From positions 62,001 through 126,000 of the forward strand of contig JACDOX010000429.1 in the NCBI GenBank assembly GCA_014549065.1: DNA of 64,000 bases, read 5' to 3'. The stretch's first letter is position 1. Each line of letters starts with the position of its first letter. Source of the DNA: Cardinalis cardinalis. Lineage: Eukaryota; Chordata; Aves; Passeriformes; Cardinalidae. The notes under the pieces were generated by a model, which was given only the letters and a program-made list of their open reading frames with translations, was not told the DNA's origin and ran no database searches. Position numbers and translations under genes: made by a program. Shown here one piece after another: positions 24,541 through 36,934 of this stretch.

Positions 24541-27500
24541 TGCCTGCTCACTGAGTTGGCCGGTCTTTGCCAAAGGTCCCCTTGCTCTTCTAAACAGGTG
24601 GATCCCTTACAGGATGGTAAATAGGTGTGGATATTCTCAGTTTGGTTGAAGAAAGAATACTGGTAATTTCTCACAGGCTGAGCCTGGGAAACTTAGAGGA
24701 AAGAACGAAAACAATTACTATCTCTCTTTCTGTAACAGTTGTTTAGAGATATGATTCTTCAGAGTGTGCTATTCATAGTTCACCGGTAGTGTGAGAGAAG
24801 ATTCCTAAAGGCCAATCAGGTCTTAAGTCCACCATTGTTTCTCTAAGAACTTTAGATTCCTAATAATAAAGTGTCTTTTCATGACTTCTGATGATGGAGG
24901 TTCTGTTTCACATTTGTCTGTCCCCGATACCCCTCTAGTGATAAATAGGCATTATTTTTTATATTGACAACTTTTGCTGGGGAGTGTGTTAGTATATAGA
25001 AGGAGAAAATCCAACAGCAGGACTTGAACTTAGGAATAGAGAAGCATTCTACCAGAATTAGCATCCTGAAAGGGTCATGGCAGTGAAAAGCTGCTGTCAG
25101 TAGATTTTGTGTATTAATGTTAATAAGCATTGTCATGTGCTAGGATTTCAGCAAACCAGTCTTTAGATGTCTTGTTCTTATTTAGAACCCAGTAATAATT
25201 TGTGTAAAAATCTAATGAAATTTATACCTCTTTTTCTAGATAACTAGAATATATAGCAGAAAGCTAGAAATTTCTCAATGAAGGTAGTTGTGTGTTTTGT
25301 AGTAGATGCACATATCCACATGGGTGACCTCTGGACTTGTAGTTGCATCTCAAAATCCATGAGTGCTTTTAGGTCTCTTTCTGTGTTTCTTGCTGTTTCC
25401 TGTCATCTCCAGGTTGACCTGGAATATTTCTTGCAGGTTGGTAAAAAATGTCAGGATTCTTAAGCAAAGCTGGATATTAAACAGTGCATGAAATGAGCAT
25501 CAGCATTAATTGGGAAGATGCTGTAAGGCAGCTGCTGATCTTTTTTCCACTTATTCAGACGACTCTCAAACTTGGAATATCAAACTGGAATTAGCTCTTG
25601 TTTTTACTCATGATTAAGCAACCAAATACTTAGTAGTTATTATAAGATTTGTAATTACGTGACCATGGTGAATGTTTCATTTGAAGCTCAATTACACATG
25701 AGTAGGGGCAAGTGCAATAGCTGCTTATGTTTGATAGCATTTTCTGCAGGGAGATCAAAAGGGTTTGTAGTGCTAATTATTTAATCCTCTTGATGGAGGT
25801 CAGTAAATAGCCTGGTTGGAGAGCTTAGAATTGGACAGGTTTAACAGTTGGATGGAATCAGTGGCACAACTGAAAGAAGAAGAATAGGTAGGTGGTATCC
25901 CAGAATGGAGTGAGGGATTGTAGCCCGTTAGGCACAGTTGTTCCTGAGGAGTACTGCTACTGAAGTGCCTTAAGGGTCGTGTTCTGTCCTGCCTGTTTGC
26001 ATCCTGAGTAAGTTAACAACTCTGAAACTGTGCTTACTTTGTCCTTTAGTATGATGTTATTGTTCGGGTTGTTTAGTGAGCAGTAACTTCTAAAATACTT
26101 CTCTTAGTGAGAAACTGGTTTACTGAATGTCTGAAAACCAAGGTTTTTGTCCATGCTCTCCTCTGACATCTCTGCTTTGTGGCAATTTTGAAGGACTAAG
26201 CATAGACTCCTAGACCATGAAAGATTACTTTAGGGCCTTACTGTCTGGCAAGAATTAAAGGCCACCATCTCATAGTAATTCAGCTCTGAAGGGCTTTCTT
26301 TTTTCACCCTTTTAGAAGGAAGCCTTCATGGCAGCAGACTCCCTTGGCTTTTTTTGCTTTAGCATTGTCCTTTCTCTCTTACTGCTAACTACCCTGTAAA
26401 TATTACTCATGTAAGTGGTTGATAGTTTACTATATTGCAGGCAACCTCTGATACTTCCTACTAGGCTAACTTCAACCCATAAAATTGCTTCCTTTAAAAT
26501 AAAGCACATCTTAAGCTCTTTTTCTCTATGTTTGTGTTAGCAGTTTAAGAATAGCAGCTCTTTCACCTGCCTTGTTAAACAGGGACCAAAAGCAAGAGTG
26601 ACCCAAGGGTTTTTTATAGGTGCAGTGAATGCTCTGCAGTTGGCTGTGTTTTGTATCATAACTCAGTAACTTAAATAGTTGTTTAGTTTTGAATTGGAGA
26701 AGTTCTGAAATAGGGGACCGTTGAGTGCGTTTTATACTGACAATATTACTCAAGTGTTAGCTTTTTTTCTAGATAGGAAAAAGCAAGCAGAGGAAGTGAA
26801 ACTTCTCTGTTGTTCTGCAAGACAGCCCTGTTCCAGAGCTCTGTGAACCAACAAATGATGCATTTGCCTTCAGTGGCTTTCCCATTGGGAACAGAACTGA
26901 AAATACTGTAGGGTCCAAGCAGCAGTTAAGTGATGCAAAATAACTGTAAGTGTTAACAGGGTTAGGGTTTACATCAGTTCTTGGGGTGAAAGGAATCAGA
27001 TCCTGGTGCCATCCAGCTTGTGTTACATGTTGTCAAATCAGTCCTTCTTTGTAAATTCAAGTTGAAATCCTTATCTCCTTCATGTAAAGCCTTTACTGAA
27101 ATGTTGCATCTCACCACACATTCATCAAAAGAATCTGGTTTTACAGTGCTGTCTGATGTGGCTGTAACATCCCTTACCGAAATTACCCACAACAAAGGAG
27201 TTTAAGGTGGTTTATAACCAAAGTCAGGAAAATACTGATGGCTGTGCAATAATGCAGCATCTGCAGGCAGTGGTTTCTGTCTGGAGAGTTGCTCTTGTCG
27301 CATGCAAGTAATCAAGTTTTGATTAGCTGAATAAATCATTGTCTGTTGTTGAGTTGAGATGCGTAGCTGTGAAGCGGCATAAAGTTACTTGAGTGCTGCT
27401 TGGAGAGGTTCTAAGGCAACAATTTAGTTCAAAGACGCTCAGGTTCTGTGTAGCTTACTTCTGTCTGTACGTTAAATCTGCTTCATCCTGTTTCCTCACT

Positions 27501-27691
27501 TCAGATTACAAAATAATTGAGAAACATTTTAAAATGGAAATGTTTGTAAAGTTAAAAGGAAATAGGCTTATCTACTGGCCTCACGTGCGGGGTGCCTGTG
27601 TGCTCTTTGCATGTTGCACGCAGTAATTAGTGCCCAGCTCACTATAGCTACCTTGGTTGAGTATAGATAAGCTAGCTCAACAGTAACAGTC

Positions 27692-28445
27692 GTAGAATCA
27701 CAGAACTGTTCGGGTTGGAAAGGATCTTAAAGATCTTCTAGTTCCAGTCCTCCTGTCCATGTGCAGGGATACCTTTCTCTAGACCAGGTTGCTTGGAACA
27801 CCATCCAACATGGCCTCGAACACTTCCAGGGTTGAGGCATCTGCAGCTTCTCTGAGCAGCCTGTTCCAGTGCCTCACCACCCTCACATTAAAGAATTTAT
27901 TCCTTATATCCAATCTAAATCTACTACTCCCTTTCAGCTTAAGTCCTGGTCACCGCATGCTCTTGTAAATAGTCCCTCTCCAGCTTTCTTGTAGATCCCC
28001 TTCAGCTACAGAAGGGTCACAGTAAAGTCACCCCAGAGCCTTCTCTTCATCAGGCTGAGCAACCCCAACTCTCTCAGCCTGGTCTCATAGGAGAGGTGCT
28101 CTGGCTCTGTGATCTGTTCTCTGGTCTCCCTTTAACAGGTCTATGTCCCTCCTGTGCTGAGAACCCCAGAGCTGGATGCAGTACTCTAGGGGTCTCACAA
28201 GGACAGAGTAAAGAGGCAGAATGCCCTCCATTGCCCTGCTGGCCACACTGCTTTGGATGCTGCCCAGGATGTGTTTGACATTCTGGGCCACAGGTGCACA
28301 TTGCTGGGTCATGTCCAGTCTCATCCATCAGAATCCCCAAGTCCTTCTTGGCAGGGCTGCTGTCAGTCCATTCACCCTCCAGCCAGTTTTCACATCAGGG
28401 TTTTCCTTGACCCAGGTGCAGCACTTTGCTTGTTAAACTTAGAGT
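27692..28445 (-). mobile_element. CR1 LINE, 5'-truncated copy (RT C-terminal part plus 3' tail)
   Basis: The left end reads as a reverse-complement ATTCTACG/TTCTGTG octamer tail, so the 3' end is at 27692. On the - strand, 28085-28324 encodes a recognisable CR1 polymerase C-terminal stretch, with MRLDMTQQCA, SVASRAMEGILPLYS and LVRPLEYCIQLWGSQ. The typical CR1 3' sequence follows. Several in-frame stops and frame shifts are present. The truncated 5' end is approximately at 28445. The element lies in the LA1-LA2 intron, antisense to the gene. Confidence 0.93.
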
Positions 28446-30650
28446 TAATACTGTTAATTATAAAATGCATTTGATATCTTTGCTGCTTTATCTATGAAAA
28501 GAAAAATCACCTGCCCATTGCAGATCAGTTTTAAGCTTCTAATCAGGTTCCAAGTCATTGTAGCCATGAGTATTAAAATTGCTTTTATTCAAGAGTGTTA
28601 CCTATGTGCAGCATAAGGTTTTACACAGTATTGCCAAATCTGATTTCCTTTTCTCTGCTATTGTGCATCTCTGCTGAGAAGTAATAAAACGGATTACACT
28701 TTTTTTAAAAATAGTACAGTTTCACACTTGGGATCCTAAAGATAGCAAAATGTTTTTCTGTTACTGCTGTAGAGCTGTGCCTGCAAACTGTCACATTGTC
28801 AGTGGAGTGTACTACTGGTCCTGATGGGAAGTTAGTATTTTTTTAGTGTTTGAAAGTAGAGGGTGGGAGGATTAGGTTCTGTGTAGCATAAGGAGCGATT
28901 TCACGCACTCACAGGTACAACTGCCAAGATAGTTTTTTTTTTAACTTAAGTGAAGCAACCTGGAGGGAACATTTGGCAAACTTGTACTGTGGCCAGAAAC
29001 CCTCTGCCACCATCTTCACCATTTGCTTCATATTTCAATTTTAAGAGATGAAAAGAATATTTTAGTGAAGAGCAATTTCTTCCCATGGGTGATGGAGTCA
29101 TAGGAGGCTCCTCAAGTTCATGGTAGTTCACTGCTGCCTCTTTTTAAATACCACGGCAATTCCCTTTTGTGTAATGTAAATACAGATTCACATTAATCTT
29201 CCAGTCCTGGGTTGCTTCTGCTATAAGCAGGTAACAAATGAAGAGTGGAACTGGAGTGAATTGATTCTTTTTTGACATAGACTCACAAATTGGTTGAACG
29301 GCAGTTTTTTGGGGTGTATTTTGTACTTGCTATATTGAATCCAGAGCGACAGTTTTGTAAGTTGCTCCGTGGTTTCTTGCTGTATTTCACCCCTTCCTGT
29401 CCCATGTGTCGTCTCTCGGTTTCTTCCTTTCTGGAGACATGGGTTCAAGGGGACTTGCCTGCAAGTTTCTTTAAAAACAACCAACTTCCTCCCTTCCCTT
29501 TCCTTTAGCTGGTGGAATACCTTGGTTAAATAAGGTCAAACAATCCACAGGTGCCTGTTCATTTTTTCACTTCTCTTCTGTCATTTCCAGATATCCCTGT
29601 AATTCTTGATTATCCTGAGCCTTTTTCAACCAAGTGTAGCAGAGAAGAATATAGATTGCAAAGACAATGCTGTCCTTGAAAGCTTACTGAGGCTGAAATC
29701 ACTGAAATAGCCACATAGATAGCTGCTGTTAGATAAATACAAAGCTTCTCACATACAGATCTGCCGGAAAACTCTTAACCTATGCAGTAGGAGACACAAT
29801 GATGAGCAAAGGAGAAGAAAACTCTTTTTGTAACAGTCATGTAATAGGAGCTGGAATTGCAGAGGAATGCTGGGATAGTTGCAGCACATGACTTGAATGT
29901 GCTATAGGCTGTCATAATCCTGGTATATGTATCTATTACTTGTTAGGGTGCCAAAGACCTGAAGAAAATCATAGCCCTTCATGTTTAGAGTATTTCCAGA
30001 GATCCTGCAGAATGGGAAGGTAGGTTTCTGCTCTTGAAGAAATTACTGTCCTTTCCACAGGAACTTTACGAGCAGTGACCAAAAAAACACTTACTTGAAA
30101 ACCTTGGGAAAACTATGCCAGGGGACCAGAAGGATGTCAAATTGAAAATAAAGCTGAAATTCATCAGTGGAGTTCTCCAGAGTCAGGGGACGTGACTTGG
30201 GCTTAGCCTTTGCTGGTTTCTAATTTTTTCTGCATTTGTGTACAGCATATGAAAAATGCATTTTGTGTCTGCAATTGGAGCTTGGAAAACTAAGTCCTCT
30301 TTGGGAGCAAGACTTGTGTCTAGTAAGCGACTGACTGACTTGTGAATCACCTTGGTGGTTGAAATGCTCTTTTATATTCCTAGGGTTTCTAATATAAGTG
30401 TGAGTTTGAATTGGGATTGGTTTGTATATCATGTCTATTGCAAATACTGAGAATTGAATTTGAGTTTTGTTTATTTTTTCCTTTTCTCCAGTTAAAAAAT
30501 AAAATCAGTGGGCTACAGAAAAGGGAAACTTAGAGATAATTTTAAGATGTTTAGTTCCTTGTTTGGTTTTGGTCTGTGGTTACTAGTATGTGTTTTTTTA
30601 TGAACAGTTGTTCTAAACCACAGTTTTCTTGTGCTCTGGCTGCTGTCTCT

Positions 30651-30666
30651 GGAGGAGGAGGAGGAG
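30651..30666. repeat. (GGA)5 short microsatellite
   Basis: Five GGA trinucleotides in a purine-rich stretch; no function implied. Confidence 0.8.
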
Positions 30667-30997
30667 ATAGAAAGATGTCTGGGGATAAAATGTTTAAATT
30701 AACATTATATAACTATCTCAGTAATACTTGTATTAGATAATTGTCCTGAATGGTTTCTCCCTCTTTTTTTGGTGGGATATCTGTATGCTTTATAGGGAAG
30801 AAAGAGCTCTTTACTTTATTCCTGGTCATTCCAGCGTTATTTTCTTCCTGGTGTGGCCAAACATTAAATATTACTTACGGCTTTACTGTGGTAGCTCAAG
30901 GCAATGTCCTAGGTGTGCTTTGTACCCTTTGGGGCCAGAGCAGCCGAGGATGTTGTGACCTGAGACTGTCATGCCTGAAACAGGGCTCATGCGCGGC

Positions 30998-31055
30998 TCA
31001 CTGTCCACTTCTGGCTGCACGTTCACTGTCCACTTCTGGCTGCACGTTCACTGTG
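30998..31055. repeat. 25-bp tandem duplication with a partial third copy
   Basis: TCACTGTCCACTTCTGGCTG begins at 30998 and again exactly 25 bp later at 31023, and a third, partial copy (TCACTGTGCTC) follows at 31048. The first two copies are essentially identical, which suggests a recent duplication. Confidence 0.9.
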
Positions 31056-33121
31056 CTCAGGAATGTGCAGCCACATCACCTCTTCAGAGGGCCAGAGACT
31101 CTGGTTTTGACAATTCACGGTCTGATATCTGTCAGGAGGAATAGGACACAAGAGTAAGAGAATGGTCCATGCTAGAAATGTTAAAAGTAAATAATTTTGA
31201 AGCCTTAATTTGTCAAGATTTTCAAAGAGGACAAAGAGCATCATTGAGTGTGATTTGCCAGAAAGTTGATAGCCTCTGAATTCAGACCCCAAATGACGAA
31301 AGTAAACCTGGGATCCAGTAAATGTTAATAGAGGCAAAAGTACAGTTCCTTCCCTCTTTCCTTATTTCTTCTCCTTCTTGAAACTCTTGAAACTTCTTCC
31401 TTTTGTCCCCTCTGGAACTGTTCTGGCTCAAAATACATCTCTAAAATAAGTTGTCCAGAAGCACTTGGAGTGTGTTCACTGTGGGGTTTCAGAAAATTGT
31501 TAACTCTTATAGAAAGAAAAACAGCAACAAAAGCACAACATATGAAACATTGAGTAACTCTTCACATGTGTGTGCTATTATCACTCTCTTCCAGCAGCAT
31601 CTTGGCTGGCTTGTTAGTGCATTAGTACAGACTGTTTGCTTTGACACGGAATCTGTTACTGAGGTTGTTTTGCTGCCTTTGTTTAAAGGTTTTTGGGGAT
31701 ATGATGTTGCCTCACACCTCAAGGTTATTAAATTATTTAGCTGAGATCTGTCTGTCTCAGAATTCTAAAACAGAAGCTGCTCTTTGAAGTTGTGTGAAGA
31801 ATTGCAGGGGCCTCAAATGTCTCTGCTGATGGTTTTCTATTGCCAGAGGTGTGAAGCACAGTGGCTACTTCAGGGTAATTTATCATCTTTTTCTGCAAAG
31901 TAATGGCTCACTTTCTTTTCCCCAAGTGGACCTTGGATACTTTTCAGAAAAAGTGGTAGATGAATACATGAAATTTAGTGATACATCTTATTTTACTTCG
32001 TCATAATTACTTCATAATTGTAATTGAAAACTGCTAATAAAATGAATAAAAACATGTAAGAGAGAAACTGCAAGAGTTTGATTTTGGAGGACACTAAAGC
32101 AAGTGAGAATTACTGTAGTTGTAGTTGAAAACAATTTATATGCACTCTGTTGCATGATGGAAGAAAGCTTTGCTACTGCTGTACTTAGTAGCTAATCCTG
32201 GAAGAGAGGATTCCTTCCAAATTAATGTTGTTTATCCCTATTAGATAGACTTTTTTTTGGTCTGTACGCTGATAGTACCTGACCTTTCCTTAGGGCCACA
32301 TTAAAAAACTTGTCTCTTGCTGTGGTACCTGTGAGTTGTAAGCATGCCTTAGATTTAGTGTAGGAGTAGGAAACATTTGCTTTAAAGGGCAGCAAGCTCT
32401 GGATCTGGCTTCTTTCCTGATATTCTCCCATCAGTGGTGTTACCTTATTGCACCATACACACCTTCCTGCAGAGACTGCCTTTGCTTTAGGGTGGACTGT
32501 CCAAAGTCTTCAGTGTCCTGGGGTGTGGTCTATCAAGTCATGAGATAATTCGAAAAAGTAAAAATATAACTATTTGTCTTGTAAAATTTCTTTTTCTGCT
32601 GGGAGTTGTTTTGTTCTAGGTTGGTGATATGATACCACAGTACTTAACTGGTGCTTGCCTTGAGCATCATGGTGGAACCATCTGCATTACTATGGCTGAG
32701 GGCAGTGTACTCTTGCTACGAAAAGTGGCTGTGCAGTAAAGTAAAAAATATGTGTAGCACTTGAGATCATAATGAGATTCTGTAATCACATGTTAAACAC
32801 ATTTTGATGCTATTGTTAGTATTTAATGTTTTATAAATAGCTGTGCTGTGCAACATGAGATACAGTGGTTGTTTTGCACCCAGTTTTATATAAATCATGT
32901 TGAATAAAGGCAGTGTTGTTTGTGTTTGCAGCCTGAAAAATATTTTTATGATCATCTCTTATGTTTCTCAGTCTCACAAAGACACTAATTTGATTGTAAG
33001 GCACCTAACATCAGTGCCAACAGCACTGCATTGAGCACCCTTAACTGTACTGCTACAACAGAATCTCTAACCACTGTAAATTGTTTCCCTCACCTCTGCC
33101 CACTTCTGTCTCTTCTCACAG

Positions 33122-33247
33122 CAAAAGCCAAATCCAAATGTGGTGCCACGTTCTTCCCCTGCGCCAGCGGGATCCACTGCATCATTGGCCGCTTCCGCTG
33201 CAACGGCTTCGAGGACTGTCCCGACGGCAGCGATGAGGAGAACTGCA
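33122..33247 (+). CDS. LDLRAD3: LDLRAD3 exon encoding the second LDL-receptor class A domain (LA2)
   Basis: Second LA module of the LDLRAD3 ectodomain. The exon begins with the last two bases of a proline codon (C at 14210 plus CA here), reads KAKSKCGATFFPC, and completes the module through DGSDEENC. Cysteines are at exon residues 7, 14, 20, 27, 33 and 42. The calcium-binding SDE signature is present (D38, E39, with D32). The position that is Asp in LA1 is Asn28 here, and the usual Trp is Phe25; from memory, mammalian LDLRAD3 has the same substitutions. Flanking signals are CACAG/CA and A/GTAAGT, both phase 1. Third codon positions are strikingly GC-rich (33 of 41 full codons), unlike the neighbouring LA1 and LA3 exons. 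Confidence 0.96.
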
Positions 33248-35643
33248 GTAAGTGGGAGCCTGCTTGCAAGTGAGGGCACTGCTGCTTATTTCAACTAATT
33301 GATGCTACTTAGAAAGGAAACATTCAGTAGCCTTCCATTTCTGAGTCAAATAATTCTCCCTGTCATTTACGACCCAGATGATCCTTGGTTTTTCACTTCA
33401 TGAAAATGAGCCTGCCGTTTTTGGTTTTTTTATAGGTCCATCTCAGTTTTGCTTTGTATGTAATGCCTGTGTTGTTACTCCAAGCCCCTGAAATTAGTTT
33501 TAAGCTGCATGTTTGCTTTGAACACGTTCTCTGTTCACTCAGATTGGACAAATATTAGCTATAATTGGAATTGTTCAATTTTTATTTGCCTGTTTCATGT
33601 CATTGAAGAATATGATGTATTTGGTCATCAGTGCATCTAGGTTTCTCTGTTTATACGTGTTCTCAAACAACAAAAAAGCAAATAATGGTATATTTAGTGA
33701 AACAGGTTCTTTAGAAGGAGAGGCAGATTCTTGAAGCCAGACATGCCTGCCAACGCACAGCAGCAGGGAAGTTGTAGCAGAGAGATGATCTGAAGTACTG
33801 CTTGTTTTGGGCTAAACCCTCTGCATGTGGCTACACAGATCCATTTGTATCTGTAAGTCTAGCAGGGATATAGCAGAGCAGTAGGGAAACATTATGTTGA
33901 ATCCAGCAGCTCTGTTTTACTATCAAGAGCTGGTAAAAGCATGGGTCTCTAGGTGAAAGCTTGCAGCAAAATACTTGCTCATTCTCTCCTGTTAGAGGCA
34001 TGATGAGATTTTGTTATCAATGACTTTTAAAGGTCAGGAGGAGGACAACAGAAGCTTTCAAAGATAACAAAAGGGGCCATCTTTAGCATGATCTGTCACT
34101 GTCTGCTTCATGGAGGACTTGCCTTTCTTGTTGGTGATTGGTGTGCTTCCACAGCATGAACCTCTTGAGGTGGCATCTGTTGTTGTCCTGGAGAGTCTAG
34201 TTTGGGCCCTGCAAAGACTGTGTGGCTGTGGCAAGGAGTCAGCATTTCTGAGGAGAAAGTGAAGCCAGAGAAGCATTGAAGGCTAAGGAAATTACTCTGG
34301 GTAACGCTTGAACAAGTGGACTAAAAATAAGACGTGACAAAAGTGCTTTGAATATCCTTAAGGTGGTGGACTGACAAGTGCAGGTCTTAACTGAAAGTGC
34401 ACCAGCATATGGAGTTCATTAGGAATGACACAATTTCCTGTGTCATTGTACTGTGTAGCTCTAATGGGACCTTAAAACTGATGATAACATGCTACTGATC
34501 TCCCCATTATTCTATGCCAATGAGGCACTAGGTGTTTTGTAGCATGTCTAAATGTCTGGTTACTGCTTATGGAGAGGAACAACCATTTGGGTTCTAAGGT
34601 GACCTCAAAAATCAGTGCGGTATGCAAGTGTGCAGGAGTTTCAAACCAAAAAAGTTTTAGCATGTTTGTGCTAAACAAGCTCTTGGGGAGCTGGAGAAAT
34701 TGGGAGTGTTTATTTTTCCTGCAGGTTATATGCAGGGTAGACTTTAAAGTTTTATTTATTTATTAATTAAAAACTCTTTAAATGTAGCTTTTACTTTAAA
34801 GACAAAAAAATGGAAGCCAGTTAGTATTTGGAAACTAATTCCCTTTGTTATTGTGGCAGAGAAGCAGTTTGAAGTAGATAGGGCATCTAAGCAGCCTTTT
34901 TAAAATTTTCAGTTGGAAAGTTGCATTCTGTTTCAGTCACCCCATTACCAAAAAAACATCTGGAGTTCAGAGAAGAGTGCCAAAAAGTATTAAAGAACAG
35001 AGATTGATTTATGAGTAGATATTAAAACCAGCTAAATTATGCATATCTCAGCTAAGTGGTGACTATTTTGAAGGATATGTGACGTATATGAAGGATGTAA
35101 ACATTGTTCCTTAAAAAGGAGTTGAAATTCAAACAGTGAGAGGCTGAGAGATTTCAACATTGCTGTTATAGCAATTCAAAATAGTGAGGGGAATGGGGAA
35201 GAGAATCAGAGGTAAATAAACCACTGCCTGGCAGTTCTCAGTCAAAATTGTTGTCTTATAATATGAAACTTCAGCTAAACTGAGCCTTCTGTAATGGGAA
35301 TCAACAGGCAGTGTTTATGGTAGGCAGTTCTACCCTCCATATGTCTTCAGTGTGAGCAAATGTGGAACAGTGATCATGATTGGGCTCTCATGAAAATGAA
35401 CAGAAGGCTTATCACAACTGTGGGTGGGCTAAATCTCTGCTAATTGTAATGAATCTTGCATAAATTAGAAGTTTCAGCTCTCCCTGGTTAGAGAGCCAGG
35501 GCTGGTTTGATTGCCAAGTTACTCCCACATACCCATCGAATTGACCAGCTGTTGAGTTGTGACCTGTGGTTGATGATTATCAGCTATTTAACTGCCTCAG
35601 CAAGAGAATTCATAATGAAAGGTCTCACTTTCTCTTTTTGCAG
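33248..35643 (+). other. LDLRAD3: LDLRAD3 intron between the LA2 and LA3 exons
   Basis: A 2,396-bp phase-1 intron, donor GTAAGT at 33248 and acceptor TTTCTCTTTTTGCAG ending at 35643. It is far shorter than the flanking introns and shows no mobile element that I recognise, only short A/T-rich runs such as the TTTA repeat near 34751. No coding content seen. Confidence 0.93.
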
Positions 35644-35778
35644 CAGCAAATCCCTTGCTTTGCTCTACTGCCCGATTCCACTGTAGAAATGGTCTTTGCA
35701 TTGATAAAAGCTTTGTGTGCGACAGTCAAAATAACTGCCAAGACAACAGCGATGAAGAAAGCTGTGAAAGCCCTCAAG
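35644..35778 (+). CDS. LDLRAD3: LDLRAD3 exon encoding the third LDL-receptor class A domain (LA3)
   Basis: Third and last LA module of the LDLRAD3 ectodomain. The first codon is split (A from 33247 plus CA), giving TANPLLCSTARFHC and continuing to DNSDEESCESPQ. Cysteines are at exon residues 7, 14, 19, 26, 32 and 41. Calcium ligands D27, D37 and E38 are present, with Asn31 in the place usually held by Asp. The last residues begin the linker to the membrane. The acceptor is TTTTTGCAG/CA and the donor AAG/GTAGGC, phase 1 on both sides. The upstream CAGCAG could allow a 3-nt acceptor shift that would change one residue. The following transmembrane and cytoplasmic exons were not found in the remaining 28 kb. 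Confidence 0.96.
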
Positions 35779-36686
35779 GTAGGCACAGGGGTTTTATTCT
35801 CTTCTGCAACATTATACCAGCTCAACACAGAGCAGGCTCAGCAGAAGATATGATTCTACTGGCTTGCTGTGTGTTGGCTAGCACTGCAGATAGTGAGAGT
35901 GAAATGTGTAGAGAGTGTGCACATGCATACATTGCATTCTCAGTGCTCAGAAGAGTGGTATCTCATTCAGGTTAGTAAAAATACACTTTTGCAAGAAGTG
36001 CTTGTAATCTGTTATCCAGTGCTCACTGAAGTTGCTGGGAATCCATTTAGTACTTTTGTGAGATGGATTGGACGCCGGGAGGGTTGACAGTAAAACCTGA
36101 GTTGGAAGTGAATCTGTTCACTGGATGAGTAAATCTTGTGTATGCTTAAAGCTTTAGATCTTCACTGCTCACTTACCTTCTGAAAGATGTGTTTAACTGC
36201 AGGACAGATCTATAATGCAAGCATTTATTCTTACTCTTCTCCTGAAGGGAGGGAAGAAAATTTTTATTTCAAAATTTTTGTGTATTGAATCTTGGGAGAA
36301 TCTCAAAACACAGTGACATTTTTATTATTTTTAACCTATCACGTAAGTCTACAGGTAGTGTTTCTCAGTTTTGTTTTCTGTAACTTAATACCACAGTATT
36401 TTATAAAACAAGAAGTATGTATGAATGATTTGAGGTTAACAAACAGTGTATATTGGGCATTTGTTGCCAAACATTTTAATGGCTGAGTTACTGCCAAGAA
36501 GCCAGAGTAGAAAAAATATGGGAGATGGTGGATATTTTCAGGGGAGATTTGATGTGCTTCAGCCTGTGGAAAGCAGGACAGATGAAGAGAGATAAAGCAG
36601 CATATGAAGGAAGTTGTAATTAGTGAAATTGAAGGACAATTACTTTACTATCTACTTGCTCTGATGAATTAATCCTTTGTGGAAAA

Positions 36687-36735
36687 TAAAATAATCCTGA
36701 GCTTAAGATGCTGATAAAAAATAATCCTGAGCTGA
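36687..36735. repeat. 30-bp-period short tandem duplication
   Basis: ATAATCCTGAGCT occurs at 36691 and again exactly 30 bp later at 36721, with GCTGATAAA-like sequence between and after. A minor local duplication in intron. Confidence 0.75.
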
Positions 36736-36934
36736 TAAATATTCTTGACAACTCACAGAGGAAGAGGAAGAACACACAAAAGCAATGCTGACAAAACAGG
36801 GGTTTATAGCAGTGGTCTGTGACAGACTCTTCTGTGTCATACCTCTGCTTAACCTATGAGCTCTTTTCTTGGCTCCACATGTAAAGGTTGGAGGGGTCAC
36901 CTTGCTAGCTCTTCTGTGTGCTGTGCTCCATCAC

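Larger units (their letters stand above)
14211..33121 (+). other. LDLRAD3: LDLRAD3 intron between the LA1 and LA2 exons
   Basis: An 18,911-bp phase-1 intron with donor GTAAGT at 14211 and acceptor ...CTTCTCACAG at 33121. It holds two CR1 elements (about 22653-24540 and 27692-28445), a telomere-like patch (22095-22290), a GA microsatellite (20096-20116), a 47-bp tandem duplication (18274-18367), a 25-bp tandem duplication (30998-31055) and a motif-dense patch (16078-16275). The rest is AT-rich sequence with no recognisable coding content. Open frames of 100-135 codons (for example 18378-18764 and 30750-31157) have no family resemblance and are taken as chance. Confidence 0.9.

Noticed and set aside
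30750..31157. 135-codon open frame on the + strand
   Set aside because: It runs across a 25-bp tandem duplication, shows no recognisable domain and lies within the LA1-LA2 intron.
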